DNA of 64,000 bases from Candidatus Accumulibacter aalborgensis. Lineage in GTDB: Bacteria; Pseudomonadota; Gammaproteobacteria; Burkholderiales; Rhodocyclaceae. Shown one piece after another: positions 45,513 to 55,082 of the stretch. Both the position numbers and the translations under genes were made by a program. The stretch's first letter is position 1. Each line of letters begins with the position of its first letter. The stretch is taken from assembly GCF_900089955.1 (NCBI RefSeq), contig NZ_FLQX01000102.1:62001-126000 (forward strand). The letters run 5' to 3'. Under the pieces are notes generated by a model, which saw only the letters and a program-made list of their open reading frames with translations, was not told the origin of the DNA and searched no databases.

Positions 45513-47717
45513 TCAGGGCGTTCCGAGGAACAGGTATACGTTCGAATAGCCGCCAACCGACCCGGCATTCGAGTAGCCGTAACCCAGATAGACCGGCCCC
45601 AATGGCGTTTCGCCACCGAGATAGAGGGAAGCCGAGTTGATCCAGCCCTTGAGCTCGGTTTCGGTGAACGGCTTGCCGATCTTGGCGGTTTCGAACGCTG
45701 CACCGACACGCATATCTCCTCGCAGGCCAAGCGGCAGGCGGCCGATGATCTTCTCGGCACGGATGCTGCCATAACGCATGTCGTCGCCCTTCAACTGTCC
45801 GACCGCAAAGGCGGTCATGTTCAGCATGCCGCCAAGACTACCGAGATCATAGATCGGCAATTGTCCGACGATCGAACCCTGGTACGACAAGCGGCTGGCC
45901 AGTACCCAGTCGCCAATGCTCAAGTAGCCGCTCGCACCGGCGTCGAGTTTGCTGTAGCCCTCGGCCTGTGAGTCGAAATAACGGGCCGTTGCAGCCCAGC
46001 CACTGGTCGGGAAGTAGAGGCGATCGGTTTGATCCAGGTCGATCGCACCAAACCAGCCGTCATAGCGTTTCGAGCCGTTCGGGAAGAAGGGACTCCCCGT
46101 CGTGGTTTCGGCCTTCCACCAGGTTTCCTGCCAACCCGCACGGATCTGGCCCAGCAGGCCAATGTTGAGCCCGGTGTTCAAAATGACGTCTGTTTGGGCG
46201 ACGCGGTAGTTGGCGATCCGCTGATCGTTCTCGTAGAGGCCAGAGGATTTGTTGATGAACTTGGCCTTGGTCTCGACGAAGTAGCGCTGTTGCGCGTCGA
46301 TCGGTTGGTAGAGTTCTGCCGCCACGCCTGATCGGGAACCGATTTCGCCAGACAGGAGAAGCTCGCCGCCGAGTGTGTTGAGCCAGGTTTTCTGATAGGC
46401 GGCGCGCAGGTTATACGTCGAGTCGACCTGGAAATTGGTGTCGAGGTTGACGCCGTAGCGGATGTAATCGGGCCCCCAGTTCTTTTCGATCGGTGTCACG
46501 CGCAGGATGTTGCGGCCGCGCACCGTGCTGAGCAGCGAGTAGTCGACGCCCTGGTAGTAACCGTCGCCGTAAAGTCGCAGCAGATCGGCGTTGACTTCAG
46601 CGGCGTCTACCGTGTCACCCGGCTTGATGCGCAGATGTCGTTCGACCATGGCCGGATTGACCATCTTCAATCCCGCGATCTCGACTTCATCGACGCGCAG
46701 TGCCTCGCGTTTGGCGAGCTGGATTTTTCCTGCCCAGGCGGCGTAAGCGGCCTCGCTGACGGCCAGCGTTCGTAGTCGCTCGGCGAGTGCTGCCGCTGCT
46801 TTGACGCCGCGATCGGCGGTTTCCGAGCTGCGCTTGAAGTCGCCCGCCGAAATCCCCTCCAGATCGGGCTTGATGTAGATGTCGGTCGGCTTCAGCGTGT
46901 CCAGCGAACGGACGACGTTCTGCTCGGTCAGGATATTCACCATCTGGACAGAGACGCTCAGCAGGCCGCCGATTTCGTCGGCTTTGAGCAGCGGCGAGCC
47001 GACGTTGACGGCGATGACGATGTCGGCCTGGCAACGCGAGCGCGCTTCGTCGATTGGCACGTTGTCCACCAGGCCGCCGTCGACGAGTTTTTCGCCGTTG
47101 ACCTCGACCGGAGACATCAGGCCGGGAACCGACATGCTCGAGCGCATGGCCGTTGACAGGCTCCCCTCACGGATAACGACCTTCTGACCAAGAACGATGT
47201 CGGTGGCGATGATCGAAACGGGCAGGGGGAGCGACTGAATCTGGCGCTGGCCGAGATTGTCCTCGATCAGTTCGTTGAAAAACAGCTTGATCTTCTGGCC
47301 GGTCACGATTCCGGACTGATAGCGCACGCCCTCCGGGCCGACCCCGGTTTCCGAAGCCGGCAGGAAGCGCTTGTCGAGTGTCTTCTTGCGAAAATTCTGC
47401 TGCGCGAAAGGCGGGTCATCCTGGAAGAGGTCGTCCCAGTCGGCTTTGGCCAACTTCTCACGCATCAGCGCTGGCGTCAGTCCGGCGGAGTAAGCACCGG
47501 CAACCAGCGCTCCCATGCTGGTGCCGGCAACGCAGTCGATCGGCACGCGCAGTTTCTCGAGCACTTCGAGAACGCCGATGTGCGCAGCTCCGCGCGCACC
47601 GCCGCCGCCGAGGACCAGTCCGACGCGTGGCCGGGCCGGGCCGTCGGCGGCGTTGGCCAGGGCGGTACACACGAGCAGGGTGGCCACCAGTAGCATGCGG
47701 CCAACGAGGCTGCTCAT
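45513..47717 (-). CDS. Patatin-like phospholipase fused to POTRA and outer-membrane beta-barrel (PlpD-like)
   Basis: A 734-aa protein. A signal peptide ends near ALANA. The patatin domain (about 28-310) has the oxyanion GGGGARG, the nucleophile elbow GTSMG (Ser67) and the catalytic Asp in the DGG motif (KLVDGGLVDNVP). A POTRA-like domain (about 345-420, ALRVDEVEIAGLKMVNPAMV) precedes a BamA/TpsB-type barrel with repeated aromatic strands ending in GYGYSNAGSVGGYSNVYLFL. This is the layout of type Vd autotransporters (PlpD), which pass a phospholipase to the surface. It starts 2 bp after the TIGR02647 gene. Confidence 0.92.
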   Translation of the reverse strand: MSSLVGRMLLVATLLVCTALANAADGPARPRVGLVLGGGGARGAAHIGVLEVLEKLRVPIDCVAGTSMGALVAGAYSAGLTPALMREKLAKADWDDLFQDDPPFAQQNFRKKTLDKRFLPASETGVGPEGVRYQSGIVTGQKIKLFFNELIEDNLGQRQIQSLPLPVSIIATDIVLGQKVVIREGSLSTAMRSSMSVPGLMSPVEVNGEKLVDGGLVDNVPIDEARSRCQADIVIAVNVGSPLLKADEIGGLLSVSVQMVNILTEQNVVRSLDTLKPTDIYIKPDLEGISAGDFKRSSETADRGVKAAAALAERLRTLAVSEAAYAAWAGKIQLAKREALRVDEVEIAGLKMVNPAMVERHLRIKPGDTVDAAEVNADLLRLYGDGYYQGVDYSLLSTVRGRNILRVTPIEKNWGPDYIRYGVNLDTNFQVDSTYNLRAAYQKTWLNTLGGELLLSGEIGSRSGVAAELYQPIDAQQRYFVETKAKFINKSSGLYENDQRIANYRVAQTDVILNTGLNIGLLGQIRAGWQETWWKAETTTGSPFFPNGSKRYDGWFGAIDLDQTDRLYFPTSGWAATARYFDSQAEGYSKLDAGASGYLSIGDWVLASRLSYQGSIVGQLPIYDLGSLGGMLNMTAFAVGQLKGDDMRYGSIRAEKIIGRLPLGLRGDMRVGAAFETAKIGKPFTETELKGWINSASLYLGGETPLGPVYLGYGYSNAGSVGGYSNVYLFLGTP

Positions 47718-47719
47718 GA

Positions 47720-47971
47720 TTAGTGATCTGGTGAAGCGATCGGGCTGAGAATGGTCAGGGCGGCCTGGGCGTGTTCGGCGCCATCACGGCCGAGGCTGGT
47801 GAGATAGCCACCATCGACCTGCGTCAGCAAGCCTTTGGTATGCAGGCGTCGGGTCGCCGCAATCACCGCGGGATTGGCCGTCTTGTGGATTTTTATCCCC
47901 TGCTGGGGGCTCGCCAGGTCGAAGTGGAGCAGGGTATTGAGTTCATCGACCAGATCGGGCGTGAAGGGCAT
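47720..47971 (-). CDS. TIGR02647-family small protein
   Basis: An 83-aa protein with the conserved pattern MPFTPDLVDELNTLLHFDL, GIKIHKTANPAVIAATRRLH, KGLLTQVDGGYLTSLG and HAQAALTIL, close to full length for this proteobacterial family. The fold appears winged-helix-like, and a DNA-binding role has been guessed but not shown. It is 2 bp upstream of the patatin gene and probably in its operon. Confidence 0.85.
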   Translation of the reverse strand: MPFTPDLVDELNTLLHFDLASPQQGIKIHKTANPAVIAATRRLHTKGLLTQVDGGYLTSLGRDGAEHAQAALTILSPIASPDH

Positions 47972-48044
47972 GGCAATTCCTCGTTCGGCAAAAGCGGGGT
48001 TTGAGTTGGGGGCCCCATTCTAGCGCTACCAGGGGTTGATGCCC

Positions 48045-49604
48045 TCAGGAACTGCACGAGAGCATAGAACAGCCCGCCTTGTGGCGTGCCCAATCGGGTC
48101 GCTTGGCGCTGAAAGGCTCGCGGCCTGTTTGCTCATCGTAAGGAGTGCGCAAGACTCCCAGGAGCTCGTGGATCATCTCGGTGTCGCCCTGTTCGGCGCG
48201 GTCGATCGCCTGTTGGGCCAGGTAGTTGCGCAGCGCATAGCGGGGATTGACGGCGTTCATGCGCGCTACGCGCAGCGTCGCGGGTTGCCCGTCCTGGTGC
48301 AGGCGGGCGGCGTAGCGCGTCAGCCAGAGCGAGAGAGGCGCGGAAAACCGCTGGCGGAGGTCGTCACGGTAGAACGATTGGCCTACGACGTCCAGCGTCG
48401 GACGGTCGATGTCCAGTCGTGCCAGGCTGCGAAAAAACTCGGTCATGTCGATTTCCGCTTGCCGCATCAGTTCAAACAGGTCTTCGAGCAGTTCGCTATC
48501 GTCGTGACTCCAGGCGAGAAAGCCGAGCTTGGCGGCAAAGGCCGCGCAGAACTCGGTAGCATACACCTCGTCGTAACGTTCGATACCGGCTGCCAATTCG
48601 TCTGGTCCCAGCGTCAGCACGGTCAGCGCGTCGGCCAGTCGTTCGAGATTCCAGCGAGCAATCGCTGGCTGACGGGCGAAGCAGTAGCGTCGGCTCGATG
48701 CGTCGGTCGTATTGGGTGTCCAGCCCGGGTCGAAATTGTCTACCCAGCCGTAAGGGCCGTAGTCGATCGTCAAACCGAGAACCGACATGTTGTCGGTATT
48801 CATCACGCCATGCACGAAGCCGACGCGCATCCAGTGCACCATCAGGCGAGCCGTGCGCTCGCAGATTTCGGTGAACCATGCACCCAGCCGTTGCTCAGAG
48901 CTGGAGACCAGTTCGGGAAAGTCCCGCGCGATGGTGAAGTCGACCAGGCGCTGCAGCAAGGCGTACTCGCCGCGCGCGGCCAGCAACTCGAAATGCCCGA
49001 AGCGGGTGAACGAGGGCGCCACCCGGCAGACCACTGCGCCAGGCTCGGCGACCGGATGGCCATCGTAGAACATGTCGCGGACGACTGTTTCGCCGGTGCC
49101 GACGAGACTCAGGGCGCGGGTGGTCGGTATGCCCAGGTGGTGCATCGCTTCGCTGCACAGGAACTCGCGAATCGACGAGCGCAACACGGCGCGCCCGTCG
49201 GCTCGACGCGAGTAGGGCGTTGGCCCGGCGCCCTTGAGTTGCAGTTCAAAACGCTGCCTGCGGCGGTTGATGGCTTCGCCGAGCAGAATCGCCCGACCGT
49301 CGCCGAGTTGTCCGGCCCACTGTCCGAACTGGTGCCCACCGTAGCAACTGGCGTAGGCGACCATGCCGGGCAGGAGCGCGTTGCCGGCCAGTGCGGCGAG
49401 CATTTCCGGGCTCGCCATGGCCTGCTCGTCGAGATCCAGGCTGGCAGCGACCTCGCGCGAATGGGCGAGAAGGCGGGGTGCAGCGACCGCTGTCGCTTGC
49501 ACCGCTGACCAGCAGGCGCCGAAGACCTGGCGCGGCCGGTTGCCGCGCTCACTGTCTCCCGGCAACTCGCGGACGAAGCGATTATCGAAATTCAGCATGG
49601 GCAT
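48045..49604 (-). CDS. selO: Protein adenylyltransferase SelO (YdiU family)
   Basis: A 519-aa pseudokinase-like enzyme that transfers AMP to proteins. Marks: [62 protein letters not shown] with ATP-binding residues, and [20 protein letters not shown], the SelO version of the catalytic and metal-binding loops. The protein ends GCSMLSCSS, where the penultimate cysteine region corresponds to the redox Cys (Sec in animal SelO) that controls activity. It acts in oxidative stress signalling. Start [10 protein letters not shown] at 49604. Confidence 0.95.
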   Translation of the reverse strand: MPMLNFDNRFVRELPGDSERGNRPRQVFGACWSAVQATAVAAPRLLAHSREVAASLDLDEQAMASPEMLAALAGNALLPGMVAYASCYGGHQFGQWAGQLGDGRAILLGEAINRRRQRFELQLKGAGPTPYSRRADGRAVLRSSIREFLCSEAMHHLGIPTTRALSLVGTGETVVRDMFYDGHPVAEPGAVVCRVAPSFTRFGHFELLAARGEYALLQRLVDFTIARDFPELVSSSEQRLGAWFTEICERTARLMVHWMRVGFVHGVMNTDNMSVLGLTIDYGPYGWVDNFDPGWTPNTTDASSRRYCFARQPAIARWNLERLADALTVLTLGPDELAAGIERYDEVYATEFCAAFAAKLGFLAWSHDDSELLEDLFELMRQAEIDMTEFFRSLARLDIDRPTLDVVGQSFYRDDLRQRFSAPLSLWLTRYAARLHQDGQPATLRVARMNAVNPRYALRNYLAQQAIDRAEQGDTEMIHELLGVLRTPYDEQTGREPFSAKRPDWARHKAGCSMLSCSS

Positions 49605-49874
49605 TGATCACAAGTTCCTCGCGAAGCTCACTTTGGCGATCCTCTCAAGGTGTCGCGGCTTGGCCGTTTCTCGGCGGGAACCGCCCGTGTGCGGTGGGTA
49701 GCCTGGCGCCGGATTCCTCGTCGGGCCATGACGCGGTGACCCTCTGGGCATCAATGATCGTCGCTTTCATGCGGTCTATCTCTCGCTCATTCGCTCGCCG
49801 GCAGTCGCGAGAGGCTACCCGAAAACGAGCAATTCAGTATACTATCGCGTCACTTTACACAGACGGAGGAAGAG

Positions 49875-50408
49875 ATGGCAACACTGGTGGTTATTGGTTA
49901 CGACACGGAAACGCAGGCCGAGGAAACCAAGCTCAAGCTGGCCCAGTTGCAGAAGGAGTACCTGATCGAGCTGGAAGATGCGGTCATCGCGATCAAGAAG
50001 CCGAACGGCAAGGTCAAGCTGATTCAGCCGGTGAACCTGACTGCCACCGGGGCGGCAAGCGGGAGCTTCTGGGGTCTGCTGATCGGCATGATCTTCATGA
50101 TGCCCATCGTCGGCGTGGCCATCGGTGCGGCCACCGGCGCCATCGGCGGGGCGCTCACCGATCTTGGCATCAACGACAACTTCATGAAGAACATCGCCGA
50201 GAACCTCAAGCCCGGCGGTTCGCAGTTGTTCATCCTGTTCAAGAGCTGGACCGAAGACAAGGCTTTGATCGAACTGCAGGGAATGGGCGGCACGATCATC
50301 CAGACCTCGCTGTCGCACGAGGATACCGAGAAGCTGCAGGCCGCTCTGGACGCTGCCAAGGCCGATGAGCCAGTGCAGACAGCGCAGACTGCGGATGCGG
50401 CAAGCTGA
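49875..50408 (+). CDS. DUF1269-family membrane protein
   Basis: A 177-aa protein with the DUF1269 pattern: TLVVIGYDTETQAEETKLKL, LEDAVIAIKKPNGKVKLIQ, then a Gly-rich hydrophobic hairpin SGSFWGLLIGMIFMMPIVGV / GAATGAIGGALTDLGI and GGSQLFILFKSW. These proteins are small envelope-associated proteins of unknown role, frequently stress-induced. GGAGGAAGAG lies directly before the ATG, a very strong ribosome site. The channel-like gene follows after 100 bp. Confidence 0.9.
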   Translation: MATLVVIGYDTETQAEETKLKLAQLQKEYLIELEDAVIAIKKPNGKVKLIQPVNLTATGAASGSFWGLLIGMIFMMPIVGVAIGAATGAIGGALTDLGINDNFMKNIAENLKPGGSQLFILFKSWTEDKALIELQGMGGTIIQTSLSHEDTEKLQAALDAAKADEPVQTAQTADAAS

Positions 50409-50508
50409 GAGCAAGCCGCACAGCAGCACGCACGACGGCAGTGAGTTCGGGAATTCCGCCAGTGCCGGCCGCGCATCGACCACGCGGCAGTCGTCGTGAG
50501 AGAATTTC

Positions 50509-51243
50509 ATGGGCGTAGTTTCTGCCGCCCAGCCGTCAAGCGGCGCCGCTACGACCACCGTGGACGACAGCGCGCGGACGCTTCCGCAGGCGATCGAGAG
50601 TGTACCCGCGGAACTGGCCAGGTTTCCCCAAGCGGTGGTCAAAACAGTGCCGCAGGAAATTGGCCCCGTGGAAACCTATCTCGAGGCGAAGCTCCCGCTG
50701 ATGGAGGCGCTGCCGCTGCCCGACCTGATTTATGGCGGTGGCGTGCTGGTCGTCGTCGTCGTTGTGCAGGCCATCGGCGTGCGGCTCCTGACCGGCCACT
50801 TCGACAAGCGCTCGGAAGGCATCAAGCAGCGTCCGACCTTGTGGCGCGTCGACCTGCTCTTTGGCGGCGCCGTCTTCATGATGCTCGCGCTGCACCTGGG
50901 TTCGATCGTTCTCTGGTCCGCGGCCCTGGTATATGGGCAGATCATCCCGGATTGGGAGCGCGCCGCACGTTTCGCCGCGCTGTCCTACACGACGATCGGC
51001 AGCGACTTGACCCTGCCGAAGGAATGGCACATGCTTGGCCCGATCATCGCCATTTCGGGGATGTTCACCTTCGCCTGGACGGCCAGCGTCCTGGTCAGCA
51101 TCGTCGATCAGTGCAACCACCTGCGCCGGTCGGCGTGGGACGCGTTGCGCGCACGGCGCGCGGGGGTGAAGCACGCCAGGCCGCCCACGCTCCCCACCGC
51201 ACCCACTCCGCCCACTCCACTCACTCCACCTCCGGTGAAATGA
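50509..51243 (+). CDS. Two-TM ion-channel-like membrane protein
   Basis: A 244-aa protein. After a polar N-terminus come membrane segments at about 75-97 (LIYGGGVLVVVVVVQAIGVR) and 118-145, then a pore-loop-like stretch ARFAALSYTTIGSDLTLPKEW and an inner helix LGPIIAISGMFTFAWTASVL. TTIGSDL resembles the TxGxG-type filter of Ion_trans_2 channels, but is degenerate (TIGSD versus TVGYG). The C-terminus is a Pro/Thr tail (PTLPTAPTPPTPLTPPP) probably in the cytoplasm. The ion is unknown. Confidence 0.72.
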   Translation: MGVVSAAQPSSGAATTTVDDSARTLPQAIESVPAELARFPQAVVKTVPQEIGPVETYLEAKLPLMEALPLPDLIYGGGVLVVVVVVQAIGVRLLTGHFDKRSEGIKQRPTLWRVDLLFGGAVFMMLALHLGSIVLWSAALVYGQIIPDWERAARFAALSYTTIGSDLTLPKEWHMLGPIIAISGMFTFAWTASVLVSIVDQCNHLRRSAWDALRARRAGVKHARPPTLPTAPTPPTPLTPPPVK

Positions 51244-51351
51244 GAGCCGCGGTCGCCCTCGTCGCGTCTCGTCGCCAACCCGGAGCGGATGCTCTGCCGC
51301 AGACCGGCGTTGACCCATGAAGCTCCGTCAATTTCTCTTTTGGAATCGATC

Positions 51352-52164
51352 ATGAAAACACCACGAATTGCTGACCGAGCGGGCGCTGCGCGCGCGATCG
51401 GGACTGTCGCCCTGGCCGGCCTGACGCTTCTCACCGGCTGCGCAACCGACAGCACCCTGTTGGGCAGCGGTACGACTACCCTCGCCTCGGACAAGGCACG
51501 CCTGACCCACAGCGGCTTCCTGTCCGACTACGCGCGCTTGCAGCCGACGCCGTGGGGACACGGGATCGAGTGCTGGCGCGACCCCAGCCTGGATGCCCGG
51601 AACTATGACAAAATCCTCGTCGCGCGTATTCTGGTGTCGCTCAAGGTCAAGAACGCCGAACAGACATTCGACCCCAAGGACATCAAGACGCTCACCGACT
51701 ACTTCCACCAGGACCTGGTCAAGGCGCTGAAACCGCAGATGCCGGTCGTCGAGCAGGCAGGGCCTGGAGTGGTGGTCCTGCGGGTAGCGCTTACCGACCT
51801 CGTGCCGACGACGGTGACCGACAGCCTGGCCGGTACGCTGATCCCCTACGCGTTCATCGCCGAAGCTGGCTCGGGTGCGGCCACCGGCAGGCCGGCGGGT
51901 TCGACGCCGTACATGGGCGAAACTGGAATGGAGATGCAGTTTCGCGATGGCGCATCAGGCAAGGTGATCGCCGAGTGCAGGGATACCGAGATTGGGCGCA
52001 AGTACGCGGTGGACGTCAATGAGAGTGCCGCCGGAGCGGCGCAGACCTGGGCCAACGGCTACCTGAGCTCATTCCAGGCCTGGAGCTATGCCAAGGATGC
52101 TTTCGACAAGTGGTCAATGCTGGTGGCGCAGCGCATCGCTCAATTGCGCGGCGTACAGCCATAG
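51352..52164 (+). CDS. DUF3313-family lipoprotein
   Basis: A 270-aa protein from ATG 51352. The N-terminal signal ends in the lipobox LLTGC (Cys about 32), so it is lipid-anchored. The mature part has HSGFLSDYARLQPTPWGHGI, typical of DUF3313, then KILVARILVSLKV and a central ALTDLVPTTVTDSL. The family is of unknown function and often found near envelope proteins. Longer in-frame starts upstream are unlikely because they would bury the signal peptide. Confidence 0.82.
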   Translation: MKTPRIADRAGAARAIGTVALAGLTLLTGCATDSTLLGSGTTTLASDKARLTHSGFLSDYARLQPTPWGHGIECWRDPSLDARNYDKILVARILVSLKVKNAEQTFDPKDIKTLTDYFHQDLVKALKPQMPVVEQAGPGVVVLRVALTDLVPTTVTDSLAGTLIPYAFIAEAGSGAATGRPAGSTPYMGETGMEMQFRDGASGKVIAECRDTEIGRKYAVDVNESAAGAAQTWANGYLSSFQAWSYAKDAFDKWSMLVAQRIAQLRGVQP

Positions 52165-52315
52165 TCGGAGAAGACTGGACGACGATCTTCTGGCCCTTGC
52201 AGGTGCATTGCTGGCCCTGCAGGTGGGCCAGCGTCGCCGCACTTGTCGCCAACGCCGCTCGCTCGGTCAACGACGACCACCGCGGAAGCCGCCACCCCCG
52301 ACCCCTCTCCCGCGT

Positions 52316-52560
52316 CTCAGGACACGCATTCTCGCCAATGGTTTTGCCCGCGCCCGATGCGCCAAGTACGGCTTCTCACTCGACGCCAGCGTGCGCGTCG
52401 AAGGGGCCGACCGCCAGGGCCTGGAACGGCTGTTGCGCTACTGCGCTCGACAGGCCTTCGCGCTGAAGCGTTTGCGTGAAATCGACGCCGCATACTTGGT
52501 CTATGAGAGCGTCAAGCCAGGTCCCGGCGGCGGCGTCAGCTTGCTGCTCACGCCACTCGT
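52316..52560 (+). pseudogene. IS91-type transposase relic, copy 1
   Basis: The frame reads [12 protein letters not shown] (zinc-finger region of IS91-type transposases), jumps to [20 protein letters not shown], and continues REIDAAYLVYESVKPGPGGG-VSLLLTPL. About 250 residues that should separate these parts are absent, and the C-terminus after LLTPL is replaced by unrelated sequence. Copies 2 and 3 lie at 58672-59530 and 60893-62220. Confidence 0.8.
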
Positions 52561-52608
52561 CGTGCCAGGGGCCATCCGCCTGGCCGGTCCCAGCTCGGCG
52601 CGGCACCC

Positions 52609-52800
52609 GACGGGCGCACCGCCGGTCGCTGGTGGGCCTGGCTGCACGAGCGCAGCCTGCTGTTCGAGTTTCACCTACGCGCCCGCTATGCCGAACTCGG
52701 GCGGACGGTCGACTTCAGCGCTTTCTGGGGCCGGGCGTTCGAATCCACCGGCCTGGCGCAGGCCATGATCTGGCTTGATCGGGAGATCAGTGCCCCATGA
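52609..52800 (+). pseudogene. Orphan C-terminal coding fragment
   Basis: Directly after the IS relic an open frame of about 63 codons reads GRTAGRWWAWLHERSLLFEF, then ARYAELGRTVDFSAFWGRAF and AMIWLDREISAP, and ends in TGA at 52798. It has protein-like composition with amphipathic helices but no start of its own. I do not recognise the family. It looks like the tail of a gene cut by the insertion. Confidence 0.4.
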
Positions 52801-52828
52801 TGTCCTGATCCCGAACGAGCGCCAACCA

Positions 52829-52858
52829 GTGGGGACCCCGCCCGGGCGGGGTCCCCAC
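52829..52858. terminator. Perfect 30-bp GC palindrome, terminator-like
   Basis: GTGGGGACCCCGCCC followed by its exact reverse complement makes a hairpin of up to 13-15 GC-rich pairs. A weak T-containing stretch (CAGTTTGC) follows on the + strand. It lies between the orphan fragment and the end of the histidine-kinase gene and probably stops transcription from one or both sides. Confidence 0.55.
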
Positions 52859-52992
52859 ACAGTTTGCTCCTGTCATTGGCACGGCCCTTCTGGTTTGATC
52901 ACCGCTCCGATGTATCACCAGCAGTGGTTTTGAACCCGATTGATCCGAAAGCCCTGTGCGGTCAAGCATCGGGGGCGGCCTGGATCAATGTC

Positions 52993-54411
52993 CTACCGGA
53001 TCTGTGCCGCCGCATCGCCACGCGGCAGCCTCAGCAGCACCCGCAAGCCACCGAGCGGCGAATCGGCGAGACCGAGTTCGCCACCGTAGAGCTGCGCGAG
53101 ATCGTCGACGATCGCCAGCCCGAGGCCGCTGCCCGGTACCTGCTGGTCGGCGCGGACGCCGCGGCAGAGGACCGCCTCGCGGTCGGCAGCGGCGATCCCC
53201 TGGCCGTCGTCGTCAACGCAAATCAGCAGGCTCCCTTGGTCGACGCAGGCAGCGACCTCGACGAGGTGGCTGGCCCACTTGCAGGCGTTGTCGAGCACGT
53301 TGCCGAGCATTTCCTGCAAGTCGTGCACTTCGCCCCGAAAAACCAGTGTTTCACTCATGGGCTGCAGCAGTAGCTCAAGCGGCCGCTCGGCGTGCAGGCG
53401 TCGCATGGTCCGCAACAGACCTTCGAGCACAGCCTTCACCGGCGTGCGTGCGCCGGGTGCGCGCACCGCTGCGGCCGCACGGGCCCGTAGCAGGTGGTAG
53501 TCGACCTGGCGCTTCGCGGTATCGACCTGGCCGAGGACCAGTCTGGAGAGTTCGTCGTCCCTGCCGGTGGCGGCGTTGGCGAGAACGCTGAGCGGCGTTT
53601 TCAGCGCGTGTGCGAGGTTGCCGGCCTGCGTCCGTGCGCGCGAGACGACCTCGGCGTTTTCCGCCAGGACGGCGTTGAACTCGTCGACCAGCGGCATGAC
53701 TTCGGCGGGAAAGTCGCCAGCGAGGCTTTGCGCGTCGCCGTTACGCACCTGCCCGAGCGCAGCGCGCAGCTTGCGCAGCGGTGCCAGCCCGATCAGCACC
53801 TGGACCAGCGCGGCGATGACCAGGCCGCCGCCGAGGACGCCGAGAGCCAGCCACAGCGCGCTATTGAAGGCGGTCACCGGTTCGCGCATCAGCCGCTCGT
53901 CGGCAGCGACGATCAGCCGGAAAGCCCGTGCCGGGCCGTCGGGTCGCTGGTCGATGCGCACCACGCGCTCGACGACGCCCAGCGTGCGGTCGGCCGGACC
54001 GGTCAGCCGGTGCTGGTGAATTTCGCCGTCGGCGGGCGCGTCCGGCGGAACGACCAGCACGCTGTCCCACAGCGAACGCGAACGCAGGCTGCCGGCGGCC
54101 GGCGCGGCGGCCGGCTCCGCCTGCTCGATCTCGTCAACCTGCCAGTAGAGCCCGCCATACGGCAGGCGCAGGCGCGGGTCGCTGAGCGCCGAGGTCAACG
54201 TCGGCTGCCCCTGCGCGTCGACCGCCAGGTGCGCGGTAAGCTGGTCCAGGTGCGTTTTCAGCTCGGCGTAAAACTGTTTCGCGACGTGGTCGCCGAACAG
54301 CCCGCCCAATCCCCAGGCGGCGACCGCGATCGACGCGGCGATCCAGAACAGGGTGCCGGCGAGCAGCCTGAGACGTAGCGAAGCGCGCGCGGTGATGGCC
54401 AGGAGTGGCAC
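52993..54411 (-). CDS. Sensor histidine kinase
   Basis: A 472-aa kinase; the best start is GTG at 54411. Two membrane helices (about 13-38 and 186-210) flank a periplasmic sensor of about 145 residues. A HAMP-like segment follows, then the dimerisation helix with the phospho-His in NLAHALKTPLSVL (His about 268; ALKTPL instead of ELRTPL is usual in PhoQ-like kinases). The ATPase has N-box VLDNACKWA, G1 DDDGQGI and G2 GSGLGLAIV. Partner of the response regulator 8 bp upstream; the PepSY protein precedes both. The target is probably the divergent cytochrome operon. Confidence 0.92.
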   Translation of the reverse strand: MPLLAITARASLRLRLLAGTLFWIAASIAVAAWGLGGLFGDHVAKQFYAELKTHLDQLTAHLAVDAQGQPTLTSALSDPRLRLPYGGLYWQVDEIEQAEPAAAPAAGSLRSRSLWDSVLVVPPDAPADGEIHQHRLTGPADRTLGVVERVVRIDQRPDGPARAFRLIVAADERLMREPVTAFNSALWLALGVLGGGLVIAALVQVLIGLAPLRKLRAALGQVRNGDAQSLAGDFPAEVMPLVDEFNAVLAENAEVVSRARTQAGNLAHALKTPLSVLANAATGRDDELSRLVLGQVDTAKRQVDYHLLRARAAAAVRAPGARTPVKAVLEGLLRTMRRLHAERPLELLLQPMSETLVFRGEVHDLQEMLGNVLDNACKWASHLVEVAACVDQGSLLICVDDDGQGIAAADREAVLCRGVRADQQVPGSGLGLAIVDDLAQLYGGELGLADSPLGGLRVLLRLPRGDAAAQIR

Positions 54412-54419
54412 GGGAACGC

Positions 54420-55082
54420 TTAGCCGGAGGCGGTCAGGCGATAACCGAGGCCACGAACGGTTTCGATCAGCCCCGCTGGCAGTTTCTTGCGCAGACGGGC
54501 GATGAAGACCTCAACGGTGTTCGAGTCGCGATCGAAGTCCTGCGCGTAGATGTGCTCGACCAGATCACTACGCGATATCACCTGCTCGCGATGGTGCATC
54601 AGGTAGGCGAGCACGCGGTACTCGTGGCTGGTCAGCGTCAACGCCTGGCCGTCTACCATCGCGCGGCTGTTGCGCGTGTCGATCGTCAGCGGCCCGCAAA
54701 CGAGTTCGGCGCTGGCGTGGCCGCCGGCGCGGCGGATCAGCGCCCGCAGGCGAGCAAGCAGTTCTTCCATGTGGAAGGGTTTGCTCAGATAGTCATCGGC
54801 GCCGGCGTCGATGCCGGCGACCTTTTCGTGCCAGCCGTCGCGCGCGGTCAGGATCAGCACCGGCATGCTCCGGCCGGCGGCACGCCATTTGCGTAGCACG
54901 CTGATGCCGTCGAGCTGCGGCAGGCCGAGGTCAAGAATGACCGCATCGTACGAGCCGCTGTCGCCAAGGTGATGGGCGTCGACACCGTTGCTTGCGCTGT
55001 CGACCGCGTAGCCGGGCGCCCGCAGCGCGTCGGCCAGTTGCGTTTGCAGGAGGGGTTCGTCCTCGACGATCAGGATGCGCAT
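54420..55082 (-). CDS. OmpR/PhoP-type response regulator
   Basis: A 220-aa regulator: receiver domain with acidic pocket EDE (8-9) and phospho-Asp51 in VILDLGLPQLDG, conserved Thr in LILTARDGW and Lys in YLSKPFHMEELLARL. The winged-helix output domain has SHEYRVLAYLMHHREQVISR and DSNTVEVFIARLRKKLP, typical of the PhoP/QseB group. The start overlaps the PepSY stop by 1 bp. DNA targets would be direct repeats with about 11-bp spacing, and such repeats are seen at 55564-55610. Confidence 0.95.
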   Translation of the reverse strand: MRILIVEDEPLLQTQLADALRAPGYAVDSASNGVDAHHLGDSGSYDAVILDLGLPQLDGISVLRKWRAAGRSMPVLILTARDGWHEKVAGIDAGADDYLSKPFHMEELLARLRALIRRAGGHASAELVCGPLTIDTRNSRAMVDGQALTLTSHEYRVLAYLMHHREQVISRSDLVEHIYAQDFDRDSNTVEVFIARLRKKLPAGLIETVRGLGYRLTASG

